Shown one piece after another: positions 1-7,163 of a DNA stretch of 64,000 nucleotides. The notes beneath the pieces were generated by a model, which did no database searches, was not told the DNA's origin, and saw nothing but the letters and a program-made list of their open reading frames with translations. Made by a program: the position numbers and the translations under genes. Origin of the DNA: Ch128b sp964527925 (lineage in GTDB: Bacteria; Bacteroidota; Ignavibacteria; Ch128b); NCBI GenBank assembly GCA_964527925.1, contig CAZGQO010000002.1, forward strand, positions 204,409 through 268,408, in the 5' to 3' direction. Each line of letters begins with the position of its first letter. Position 1 is the stretch's first letter.

Positions 1-821
1 TTTCGGAGAGAATTAGCAGCATCATCAACAAGTTCAAGCAAAGTCTTTTCAATAAATTCTAAATCTGTTGTATCTGAGTGATAAGTAGTTTCTCGACTGA
101 TACTTTTTTGTTCGTAGTTTAAATCAAAGAGAGTAGAACCAATCCCGCAGGCGTGGTCGTGGATCACATCTCCATATTTTCCAAACACAAGAGTGAAATA
201 TGATTTTGACGTATGAGCAATCTGACCGATTGTGTAAAATCCACGGGAGTTGAGTTCTTCTTTCATCACATCACCAACGCCAGGCATTGCCTCCACGGGA
301 AGCGGCGAGAGAAATTCTAATTCCTGTCCCGGCACAACAAAAGTAATACCTTCCGGTTTCGCATAATCTGATGCAACTTTCGCAACAAATTTGTTTGAAG
401 CAATTCCAATCGAACAGGGAAGTCCGGTTTCGTGTTTAATCTCTATTTGAATTCTTGACGCAAAGAAATATGGATGCCCGTAGATTCTTTCACATCCATT
501 GTAGTCCAGATAAAACTCATCAATTGAAGCCTGATCAATACGGGGAAGATATTTTTCTAAAATCTTTCTTACCATTCTGGAAAAACGAACATACTCTTCG
601 TAATGTCCACGAATATAAATTCCATCAGGACACAATTGATAAGCTTTTCTGATTGGCATTCCTGAATATAATCCATATTCTCTTGCCTCGTAGGAGCAGG
701 CGGCAACAACTCCACGCCCTCGTGGATCACCACCAACAATTACTGGTTTATTTTCAAGTGATGGATCGAGAATGCGTTCTACTGAAATAAAGAATGCATC
801 AAGATCGAGATGAAAAATCAT
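1..821 (-). CDS. dinB: Y-family DNA polymerase IV, 5' part (runs off the window)
   Basis: Error-prone translesion polymerase. The gene starts with ATG at 819-821 and reads toward base 1 with no stop, so about 273 N-terminal residues are visible and the little-finger domain is missing. The palm motif HLDLDAFF lies at residues 4-11 with metal-binding Asp6, and the second catalytic motif SIDEFYLD at about 99-106 supplies Asp101 and Glu102. A helix-hairpin-helix-like stretch (LPVEAMPGVGDV) follows in the thumb. It lies at the left edge of the peptide cassette; lexA and ogt are on the other side of the cassette, which suggests an SOS/DNA-repair neighbourhood. Family assignment is certain; the distinction between DinB and other Y-family members is less so. 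Confidence 0.93.
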   Translation of the reverse strand, partial: MIFHLDLDAFFISVERILDPSLENKPVIVGGDPRGRGVVAACSYEAREYGLYSGMPIRKAYQLCPDGIYIRGHYEEYVRFSRMVRKILEKYLPRIDQASIDEFYLDYNGCERIYGHPYFFASRIQIEIKHETGLPCSIGIASNKFVAKVASDYAKPEGITFVVPGQELEFLSPLPVEAMPGVGDVMKEELNSRGFYTIGQIAHTSKSYFTLVFGKYGDVIHDHACGIGSTLFDLNYEQKSISRETTYHSDTTDLEFIEKTLLELVDDAANSLR

Positions 822-935
822 AGCTGTAATACACTATAGAATGGAGAGATATTTTATAAATATAGACTATTTGTTTTCTAAGAATTATTGAATTTAAATT
901 TCAGGTCTGGATAGTCTCTACATAAATTTCCCGAA

Positions 936-975
936 ATATAAAAAAGTTTGCAGAGGCACATCGTTGTGCCTCTGC
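936..975 (-). terminator. Rho-independent terminator ending the small-peptide unit
   Basis: A perfect 10-bp stem (950-959 with 966-975, GCAGAGGCAC / GTGCCTCTGC) has a 6-nt loop. On the minus strand it is followed by a T-rich tract (941-949). It lies about 120 bp downstream of the stop of the 91-codon membrane gene. The stem belongs to the same GTAGAG-CAC palindrome family as the hairpin at 2368-2395. The rest of 822-1095 shows nothing recognisable. Confidence 0.7.
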
Positions 976-1095
976 TTAAAAAATTTACCCAGGATATCTA
1001 GCCAATAAAATGTTTAACAAAATATAAATTCTCGCAAATATCAAGGACACAAATAAATGAAACAATTTTTTTCTTATGATTTATCACAATGGTCT

Positions 1096-1362
1096 TTAAA
1101 ACACTAGACTTAATACGTCAATTATAAGTATCATCAAAATTAATAAAGCAATCCAGACTATAAATACATTATCTCTTAAGTATTTACGAATTCCTGGAAC
1201 CAAACCAATGGCTGAGAAAATAAAAAGTGCGCATACATAATAAATGAACTCAACTATACCAGAAAAGAAATAGATAAATATTCCCACAGCAATTCCAAAA
1301 ACAAGAACACTTAATAATTTGTTAGTGGTAATTTTTTTGAAAATACAAATTGACTCTTTCAT
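1096..1362 (-). CDS. small hydrophobic membrane protein, possible immunity protein
   Basis: An 88-residue protein, counted from the ATG at 1362, which has a GGGGTG purine run about 8 nt upstream. A GTG at 1371 would add three residues. After a short basic N-terminus it has three hydrophobic segments (about residues 18-35, 38-53 and 66-86) and no charged catalytic residues. I do not recognise a family. It follows the cysteine-rich secreted protein at 1419-1976 with a 56-bp gap and precedes a terminator, so the two are probably cotranscribed. Small polytopic proteins next to secreted peptides are often immunity proteins; that role is inference only. Confidence 0.6.
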   Translation of the reverse strand: MKESICIFKKITTNKLLSVLVFGIAVGIFIYFFSGIVEFIYYVCALFIFSAIGLVPGIRKYLRDNVFIVWIALLILMILIIDVLSLVF

Positions 1363-1418
1363 AAATTTCACCCCACTGATTTATATTTTGAATATCTATC
1401 AATCCTGTTTTTATATAC

Positions 1419-1976
1419 TTATCCACCTAAAAACCACTGTAATACACATCCGACCAAAGCGGTTGTACATCCAACAAGGACACACTTCAAGTAAAGACAA
1501 TTTGCAAAAGCGCATCCGACTAATGAGCCTCCACACCAAGACACATAACATGCCACTACGTTACTCATTTCATTTAAGTCAATACTTCTTTGCCCATTCT
1601 GGATAAGAAATTCAGAGATAGTTGAAATAGTACCATCTTCATTAATTTCGGCTTCCCAAAAAGAAACTTTTTCTGAACCATCCGACCACTTTCTGTAAAT
1701 GATGTGGGAAGTTAATTTATCATTACCTTTATTAAAAGCTAAATTTATGAAAAAAGCTCCATCACTATCCCGTACAATTCCCACCGAACCTTCTCTAATA
1801 TGAGTATAGCCCTGTGACTCAAGAAATCTCGAGTAACTAATAACATCAGGATTGGATATTGCTTTTTCATATGCTTGCTCCAACTCCATTTCATTCATTA
1901 TATGACCCTGTTGTTGAGCAAAGCTCTGTAACGAAAAAATTAATAAAAAGAAAACTGCCAATGATATCTTTTTCAT
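1419..1976 (-). CDS. Sec-exported protein with a hydrophobic seven-cysteine C-terminal domain
   Basis: A 185-residue protein. Residues 1-20 form a clear signal peptide (MKKISLAVFFLLIFSLQSFA, cut likely after SFA). A soluble, mixed-charge domain follows (about 25-135). The last 45 residues are glycine- and cysteine-rich and hydrophobic, with seven Cys spaced 4-6-4-4-4-6 and ending in WFLGG. The layout, a secreted N-terminal domain plus a C-terminal Cys-rich hydrophobic peptide, recalls halocin C8-like bacteriocin precursors, but I cannot show homology. The first six codons and everything upstream are shared with the second peptide gene at 6613-6801, except that the GGAG of the ribosome binding site is absent here. 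It is probably cotranscribed with the membrane gene 1096-1362. Confidence 0.65.
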   Translation of the reverse strand: MKKISLAVFFLLIFSLQSFAQQQGHIMNEMELEQAYEKAISNPDVISYSRFLESQGYTHIREGSVGIVRDSDGAFFINLAFNKGNDKLTSHIIYRKWSDGSEKVSFWEAEINEDGTISTISEFLIQNGQRSIDLNEMSNVVACYVSWCGGSLVGCAFANCLYLKCVLVGCTTALVGCVLQWFLGG

Positions 1977-1984
1977 TTTTAATC

Positions 1985-2334
1985 TTATTTTTAATTGAGT
2001 TAATTACTTTTTGATAAAACACACCTCACTCTCAAACCCAACTCAAGTAAAACCTGTCGTATAAAAATATTTTCCCTTTGACTTCGGAGGATTAAATCTA
2101 TCATCTTCTTTACTTCTTAAACTATTGAGTAATTTTGAACAAGAAGTGAAATGATTGAGGCTATATATATATGCCTGTTAATTGAAATATAGAAAATTTC
2201 TATTTTCCTAAAACCACACACAAATTTTCTTATGCCCGAAGAAAAATACTTTGAATAATTAATCAACATTTTTATCTCATTATTGAGATTAAGTCTTGGT
2301 CAAATTTGTAAATGAAAACAATAAAAATCAATAT
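1985..2334 (-). repeat. 350-bp perfect direct repeat, copy A (leader of the seven-Cys protein gene)
   Basis: Every base matches 6814-7163. Near-identity continues into the first codons of both downstream genes with one 4-base indel. The tract carries a small inverted repeat (2274-2289, ATCTCA/TGAGAT), a TTGACC hexamer on the minus strand (2298-2303) and a 50-codon open frame (2117-2269, minus). It most likely holds a promoter and untranslated leader duplicated with, or exchanged between, the two peptide genes. Confidence 0.95.
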
Positions 2335-2360
2335 TAATCATCAAAAACTTCCAATCATAA

Positions 2361-2395
2361 AAAAATCGTAGAGACACAACTATGTGTGCCTCTAC
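2361..2395 (-). terminator. Rho-independent terminator closing the ABC transporter operon
   Basis: An 11-bp stem (2368-2378 with 2385-2395) has a 6-nt loop. In the minus-strand RNA the single mismatch becomes a G-U pair. It is followed on the minus strand by seven T (2360-2366). It lies downstream of the permease gene and the T9SS remnant and just upstream of repeat copy A, separating the two transcription units. Confidence 0.7.
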
Positions 2396-2407
2396 TTAAA
2401 AATAATT

Positions 2408-2575
2408 TTATCTCAAATAAACCAACTTCTTCATCGCCGTAAACTCACCAGCTTTGAGTTGATAGAAATAAACTCCAGAACTTAATCCATATTTACTTGC
2501 ATTAAACTCAACTTCGTATTCGCCAGTTTGTTTTGGTTTGTTTACAAGTACAGCAACTTCGTAAATCATACTCAT
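2408..2575 (-). pseudogene. orphan T9SS type A C-terminal sorting domain fragment
   Basis: Read from ATG 2575, this gives 55 residues ending at TAA 2408. It is essentially a bare sorting domain, containing GEYEVEFNASKYGLSSGVYF, then YQLKAGEF and a basic end TAMKKLVYLR. In this phylum such a domain is the last 70-90 residues of large secreted proteins. Here the cargo portion and signal peptide are missing, and it lies 30 bp downstream of the permease stop. It is best read as the remnant of a cargo gene destroyed when the cassette arrived or rearranged. Translation as a free tag is possible but unsupported. Confidence 0.75.
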
Positions 2576-2605
2576 AATACAAATCGAAATATTTTTCGAA
2601 ATATT

Positions 2606-3328
2606 CTAATAACTGAAAGTAAAGTTAGACTTTGTTACTACCCCAACTACAATAAGTAAAATGTATATTGTTAAAAATATCAAAAAAACAAAATATTTTT
2701 TTTCGTTATACAACCTTGCAACAATTAATGATAATGAGATAATAAACAATAAAGAAAAAATATCAATCTTGCTAACTATAGATTCAAATACATTGTCCTT
2801 GTTCAAGTCCGTTAAAAGTAACATTATTCCTAAAGTTACTCTACCATTGATTAATGCAATTTTTAGCAATGCATTTAACAAATAACCAAGTGAGAGAATG
2901 TTTACTGACTGTCCAGAAATTGTAATAAATGTTTTGAAATCAAACCATTTTTCTGAAATCAGAGAAATTATAAAAAAACACAAAAGTAAAAATATCGATA
3001 GATTTCTTCCTGCAATAAAAACTCCTTTAATACTCACTGAAAATTTATAACCAGGATTTTCTATTATTTCCCTTGTTCTTTCTATTAACTCTATGGCTGA
3101 ATACTTATCCATAAACTCTTCTGCTTTCTGTTCAGCTCTCATAAGTTCCTCTTCAATAAAATAAGAATTTGATAGAAGAATGTATGTGGAAAGAAATACC
3201 ATTAAAATATAAAAAAGAAATGGCAATGCTTTAACAAATAAGCTATTGTTCTTTTGACTTTGAAGGTCATCATTAAAAAACTGGGAAAAAATCAAGTGAC
3301 TTATCCCGGCAAGCATTTTTTTCAACAT
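2606..3328 (-). CDS. ABC transporter permease subunit, second
   Basis: A 240-residue integral membrane protein with about six hydrophobic segments: one near residues 33-53, a charged extracytoplasmic stretch rich in Glu and Lys at about 58-95, then helices near 103-125, 140-160, 185-205 and 212-232. It starts 3 bp after the stop of the first permease and ends the ABC operon before the terminator at 2361-2395. No family motif is visible; the role is assigned from topology and position behind an ATPase and another permease. An ATPase with two ABC-2-type permeases of 240-265 residues is the layout of LanFEG and NosFY-like systems. Confidence 0.7.
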   Translation of the reverse strand: MLKKMLAGISHLIFSQFFNDDLQSQKNNSLFVKALPFLFYILMVFLSTYILLSNSYFIEEELMRAEQKAEEFMDKYSAIELIERTREIIENPGYKFSVSIKGVFIAGRNLSIFLLLCFFIISLISEKWFDFKTFITISGQSVNILSLGYLLNALLKIALINGRVTLGIMLLLTDLNKDNVFESIVSKIDIFSLLFIISLSLIVARLYNEKKYFVFLIFLTIYILLIVVGVVTKSNFTFSY

Positions 3329-3331
3329 TGC

Positions 3332-4129
3332 TTATCCAATGTCCTGCTTATTGAAAATGTAAGTTGCAAATGCCGTATAAAGGATAACATATAACAAATT
3401 ATAAATAAGCATATTCCACGCTACTGGATCATTATAAATTAAATTGTTAAACTGATATCTTAACTCAGTTATATATGGAAATAAAATTTTTATATAAGAA
3501 GCTATTACTATTTTCATTTTGTGAGCATTCTGAAGTAAAGGCAAAAGCAAAAAATAAATTAAAACTCCCGAAACCGAAATTGCAAGAAAATCTTTAATAA
3601 TCAACGACAAAAACATTAACAAAGCCAACATTGAAACTACTTCATAGAATAGAAGACAACAAATGTAAAATGGCAACGGGAATACTAATCCTGTTTTAAA
3701 AAAAAGAATTGTAACAACACCTGTTGTAAGTGTTCCAAGTAATAATAGGATAGCAAATGTCTCTCCCAAAAAAACAGAAATAATTAATTTTGTTCTGGAA
3801 ACAGATCTTGTAAGAATTATTCCAAGAAGAGAATTTTTCAACAAGCTATGAAATAATGCTGAGCTCTGCATAATGAACAAAAACATAAATACAATTTTGA
3901 AAAATTCATAAAGGTCACTTAAAAGTCCTATACCGAAAGTTTCAAACTCTGATTCATCTATTGATATTCCAATTAAACGCATCGAAACAATCTCTTCACC
4001 TTTAACTTCTACATTGAATGAAAATATTAATACCAAAAGAATAACTAAAGTAATTAACCAGACGAGAATGATTGGAGCCTGTGAATATACTTCACGAACT
4101 GTGTGTTTAATTATATTAATATTAATCAT
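3332..4129 (-). CDS. ABC-2 type transporter permease
   Basis: A 265-residue membrane protein with a first helix at about residues 17-36, a periplasmic loop to about 80, then five further hydrophobic segments. The stretch GIILTRSVSRTKLIISVFLGE after the second helix is the cytoplasmic coupling-helix signature seen in NosY/ABC-2 permeases. Its ATG overlaps the stop of the ATPase gene by 4 bp (ATGA), so translation is coupled. With the ATPase and the second permease it should form an exporter or a self-protection pump in the inner membrane. The substrate is unknown; the neighbouring secreted peptides are the obvious candidates. Confidence 0.82.
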   Translation of the reverse strand: MININIIKHTVREVYSQAPIILVWLITLVILLVLIFSFNVEVKGEEIVSMRLIGISIDESEFETFGIGLLSDLYEFFKIVFMFLFIMQSSALFHSLLKNSLLGIILTRSVSRTKLIISVFLGETFAILLLLGTLTTGVVTILFFKTGLVFPLPFYICCLLFYEVVSMLALLMFLSLIIKDFLAISVSGVLIYFLLLPLLQNAHKMKIVIASYIKILFPYITELRYQFNNLIYNDPVAWNMLIYNLLYVILYTAFATYIFNKQDIG

Positions 4130-5037
4130 AAGCCGTCAACCGAATTTATATACGAAAAGAATACATCTTCTAAAGATGCCTGAACAGGTTTTATAGTTAC
4201 AATTTGAATTTTCTTCGACTCTAATAAGCCAATCAATTCCTGAAGCTGCCTTGAACCTGTAACTACAACTTTATAACCTTCCCCAACTTTATATACAATC
4301 CAATTTTCCCTTTCCAGTTCAGGATTTAATGACAAAAATATCTCGAACTGTTGTGTGGCAGGAAGTAACTCAACCAATGAACCCTTACCTACAACCTTGC
4401 CTTTATTTAATATGACAATTTCATCGGCAATTAATTCAACTTCAGAAAGTAGGTGAGAATTTAAGAAAATTGTTTTTCCTTGATCACGCAATTTAACAAA
4501 CAAGTCGCGGATAGCTTTTCTACCCATAGGATCAACTCCATCCGTAGGTTCATCTAAAATCAAAAGTCCGGGGTCATGAAGAATAGCCTGTGCAATTCCA
4601 AGTCTTTGAATCATTCCCTTTGAAAAAGATTTAACTTTCTTGAATCGGTGCTCTGTTAGATTAACCATTTCCAGAACTTCTGTTATTTTTTTCTCAAGCA
4701 CTCTATTTTTTAATCCACTGAGCTGTCCTAAATATTCCAGTAGCGATTGGGGAGTAAAATATTTTGGCACCCGAAAATATTCAGGCAAATATCCAATAGA
4801 ACCATTTGCTCCTGAAAAATTTACTGGTGAATTATTTATATAAACACGCCCTGAGGTGGGATGTAATAATCCAACAATTATTTTTATCAGGGTAGATTTT
4901 CCTGCGCCATTGGGTCCCAGCAAAGCAAAAATTTTTCCCTTCTCAACTTCAAACGTAACATCATCTAAAGCTTTAATCGATTTTCTATTCCATTTATTAT
5001 AAACTTTAACGAGATTTTCTAAATAGATAATTTTCAT
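4126..5037 (-). CDS. ABC transporter ATP-binding protein
   Basis: A 303-residue ATPase. Walker A GPNGAGKS is at residues 41-48, the signature FSKGMIQRLG replaces the usual LSGGQ, Walker B LLILDEPTDGVDP is intact, and the switch histidine is in LNSHLLSEVE. The C-terminal ~80 residues form the accessory domain typical of CcmA/NatA/BcrA-type ATPases, which serve ABC-2 exporters and antimicrobial-resistance pumps. It is followed by two permease genes (4-bp overlap, then 3 bp) and preceded 16 bp away by the thioredoxin-like lipoprotein. Start ATG at 5037. Confidence 0.93.
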   Translation of the reverse strand: MKIIYLENLVKVYNKWNRKSIKALDDVTFEVEKGKIFALLGPNGAGKSTLIKIIVGLLHPTSGRVYINNSPVNFSGANGSIGYLPEYFRVPKYFTPQSLLEYLGQLSGLKNRVLEKKITEVLEMVNLTEHRFKKVKSFSKGMIQRLGIAQAILHDPGLLILDEPTDGVDPMGRKAIRDLFVKLRDQGKTIFLNSHLLSEVELIADEIVILNKGKVVGKGSLVELLPATQQFEIFLSLNPELERENWIVYKVGEGYKVVVTGSRQLQELIGLLESKKIQIVTIKPVQASLEDVFFSYINSVDGL

Positions 5038-5053
5038 AATTAATCAGTTATTA

Positions 5054-5581
5054 TTATCTACATTCGAGAAATTGATGAATGTTTTTTCGATTTTCAGAAT
5101 CTATCGGGAAATGATCTAATAGGACAACCTCGCCTTTACGATTAAAAATAATTAATCCAGACCCATTCATTCCCGCATAATTGAAGATAGAATCAGAAGC
5201 TATCATTACATTATAATTAATATTGTTCACTTCTTTCCAATATAAAAGTCGCTGATAATCACTAAGAACTTTTGAAGTACTCTGGCGAACAAGAGCAACT
5301 ATATGTGACTGTTCATTTTTACTGAATACACTATTTATCTCTCCACACAAATTAATAAAATCATCAAAACAAGGCATACAATCAAAATCGATTAAGTCTA
5401 ACATAAAAACAATTTTATATTTGCATTCGCTTACACTAAATAAAGAATCATTTTTTTCAATATATAAAAGCACATTTTTTACTGCGTTAGAAAAACGGAT
5501 GTCATCTGAGATTTTATCATTACAACCATAAATTAATAAACATAAAATAGTTACTTGAATTAAGTGTTTCTTTTTAAGCAT
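5054..5581 (-). CDS. thioredoxin-like lipoprotein with a CMPC motif
   Basis: Counted from ATG 5581, which has AAGGA about 6 nt upstream; the longer frame to 5620 lacks a signal. The N-terminus MLKKKHLIQVTILCLLIYGC is a lipoprotein signal with a lipobox cysteine. The following domain has FDCMPCFDDF, a CxxC redox centre in the position expected for TlpA/ResA-like thioredoxin folds, and ends in short beta-rich stretches (GLIIFNRKGEVVLLDHFP), also typical. It would be anchored to a membrane facing the periplasm. Sitting between the propeller gene and the ABC genes, it could form or reshuffle disulfides in the two cysteine-rich products; that link is inference. The sequence is short for TlpA and divergent outside the motif. 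Confidence 0.72.
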   Translation of the reverse strand: MLKKKHLIQVTILCLLIYGCNDKISDDIRFSNAVKNVLLYIEKNDSLFSVSECKYKIVFMLDLIDFDCMPCFDDFINLCGEINSVFSKNEQSHIVALVRQSTSKVLSDYQRLLYWKEVNNINYNVMIASDSIFNYAGMNGSGLIIFNRKGEVVLLDHFPIDSENRKNIHQFLECR

Positions 5582-5632
5582 CCCTATTCCTTCTATCATT
5601 AAGTTGAAGCATAGATTCATTGTCAGTAAAGA

Positions 5633-6589
5633 TTATTTAATTGAATATTTCTTTATTATGGTAGATTCATTTTCTATACTAAACAATTCTCCATATTGGT
5701 TAACGTATATTCCCGATGATTTAGAAGGTAGAATAAATTTATCAATTAATTTGCCGGTAATTGAATAAACAAAAACACCTCTAAATGGCGTGCTTCCAGC
5801 ACTACCTTCAAGAATAAATATTCTCTCATCATTGTTTACTGCTAAATCTTTTATTATCGTTCCTTCAGGAATGGAACTCCATGATAAAAAACCAACTTTA
5901 ATTTTTCTTTTTGGAAATTCTTCTGGTAATTCATCGATGGTGAATTGACTGATGAACCTACCATCAGTATTCCATATTTCTATTTTGTTCATTAGCCGAT
6001 GCGCAATCACTATTTTATTGGAACGGGTTATCTCAAAAGAAAAAATTCCTGGAAATTCATATTCATCACCAATAGAATTCCTTGGTTTAATCTGTATGAG
6101 CAAATTCCCATCTAAATTATATTTATAAAGCGTCACTCTTTTTGTGCCTGAAATCGTTCCCACCCATAAATTTCCATCTCCATCAAAATCTAAATCAAAA
6201 ACATAACCTTTAACTCGAAGCGTCTTTAAATATTTTAAGTGATTGTCAAAAATCTGAATCCGTGAAGAAGCAAAATCGGCTACTGCTATGAGGTTTTTAA
6301 ATACTCCAATTTCATAAGGTCTTTTAAACTCGCCATCTTTGTTCCCTATTTTTCCTGCTTCTGTAATCTTTTTACCCTGCCTGTTAAACTTAATTATTTT
6401 ATATGCCAATTCATCTGAAACATAAATTGAACCATCATCAGATTGAATTATTTCGCCTACTCGTAATAGTAAAGAGTTTTTGTCATTACCTATCACCAGT
6501 ATCTCTTTAAGAAAAAAGCTACCTGTACTCTGAGAGTTCTGAAGTAGAAACAAAATTAAAATGTAAATCAACAAACGAATTAATATCAT
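5633..6589 (-). CDS. exported six-bladed beta-propeller (NHL-like) protein
   Basis: A 318-residue protein with an N-terminal hydrophobic signal segment (residues 1-20). It is built of repeated blades with the pattern G.IYVSD...KIIKFNRQGK, such as KNLIAVADFASSRIQIFDN and NLWVGT...LYKYNLDGNL. This is the six-bladed NHL/BF3164-like propeller fold common in Bacteroidota surface and periplasmic proteins. No enzymatic residues are evident; binding is the likely role. In Bacteroidota such propellers often neighbour small secreted peptides of the NVEALA type, and the same arrangement is seen here with the 62-codon gene 23 bp upstream. It could bind or sense the peptide. Confidence 0.78.
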   Translation of the reverse strand: MILIRLLIYILILFLLQNSQSTGSFFLKEILVIGNDKNSLLLRVGEIIQSDDGSIYVSDELAYKIIKFNRQGKKITEAGKIGNKDGEFKRPYEIGVFKNLIAVADFASSRIQIFDNHLKYLKTLRVKGYVFDLDFDGDGNLWVGTISGTKRVTLYKYNLDGNLLIQIKPRNSIGDEYEFPGIFSFEITRSNKIVIAHRLMNKIEIWNTDGRFISQFTIDELPEEFPKRKIKVGFLSWSSIPEGTIIKDLAVNNDERIFILEGSAGSTPFRGVFVYSITGKLIDKFILPSKSSGIYVNQYGELFSIENESTIIKKYSIK

Positions 6590-6612
6590 AGCAGTAGCCG
6601 TTATTTCAGAAA

Positions 6613-6801
6613 TTATCTACGAATTTCAATACCAATATAACATCCTGCTCTGCAGACTTCACTTATTGGCCAAGTAAAAATTTGATCACATTTCCTAACA
6701 CATCTTTGTAAGGCATCATCAAGATAATCTGCTTTTAATTCGTTAAAAGTCAAAATAAATAAAATCGATAACAATCCAACTACCAATGATATCTTCTTCA
6801 T
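6613..6801 (-). CDS. small secreted four-cysteine peptide precursor
   Basis: A 62-residue precursor. Residues 1-24 are a Sec signal peptide, probably cut after ELKA, leaving a mature peptide of about 38 residues. It has four cysteines as C-x3-C, 11 residues, then C-x3-C (Cys34, 38, 50, 54), the spacing that closes two antiparallel helices in alpha-hairpinin-type peptides. The gene has an excellent AGGAGG (6809-6814) 7 nt before ATG 6801, and its first six codons nearly equal those of the gene at 1976. It heads the operon propeller / thioredoxin / ABC. Bacteriocin-like, signalling and structural roles are all possible; no homologue is recognised. Confidence 0.7.
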   Translation of the reverse strand: MKKISLVVGLLSILFILTFNELKADYLDDALQRCVRKCDQIFTWPISEVCRAGCYIGIEIRR

Positions 6802-6808
6802 TTTTAAT

Positions 6809-6814
6809 CCTCCT
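6809..6814 (-). promoter_or_regulatory. strong ribosome binding site, present only in front of the four-Cys peptide
   Basis: AGGAGG lies 7 nt before ATG 6801. In the paralogous leader (copy A) the otherwise matching sequence lacks four bases of this hexamer (AATAAGATTAAAAATG against AATAAGGAGGATTAAAAATG), leaving no recognisable ribosome binding site there. Confidence 0.85.
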
Positions 6815-7163
6815 TATTTTTAATTGAGTTAATTACTTTTTGATAAAACACACCTCACTCTCAAACCCAACTCAAGTAAAACCTGTCGTATAAAAATATT
6901 TTCCCTTTGACTTCGGAGGATTAAATCTATCATCTTCTTTACTTCTTAAACTATTGAGTAATTTTGAACAAGAAGTGAAATGATTGAGGCTATATATATA
7001 TGCCTGTTAATTGAAATATAGAAAATTTCTATTTTCCTAAAACCACACACAAATTTTCTTATGCCCGAAGAAAAATACTTTGAATAATTAATCAACATTT
7101 TTATCTCATTATTGAGATTAAGTCTTGGTCAAATTTGTAAATGAAAACAATAAAAATCAATAT
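6814..7163 (-). repeat. 350-bp perfect direct repeat, copy B (leader of the four-Cys peptide operon)
   Basis: Identical at all 350 positions to 1985-2334, and 4829 bp from it in the same orientation. It is noncoding apart from a 50-codon frame (6946-7098, minus). Identity stops abruptly at 7163; the next 25 bases are only partly alike (GAGTCACTAAAAATTTC against TAATCATCAAAAACTTC), suggesting a longer, older duplication of which 350 bp have been kept identical. Nothing else is seen in 7164-7302. Confidence 0.95.

Noticed and set aside
455..652. 65-codon plus-strand frame inside dinB
   Set aside because: Antisense shadow of a clear Y-family polymerase, with no start signal.
1985..2334. The identical 350-bp tracts as an insertion sequence
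   Set aside because: There is no transposase frame, no terminal inverted repeat and no target-site duplication; they track with the starts of two secreted genes.
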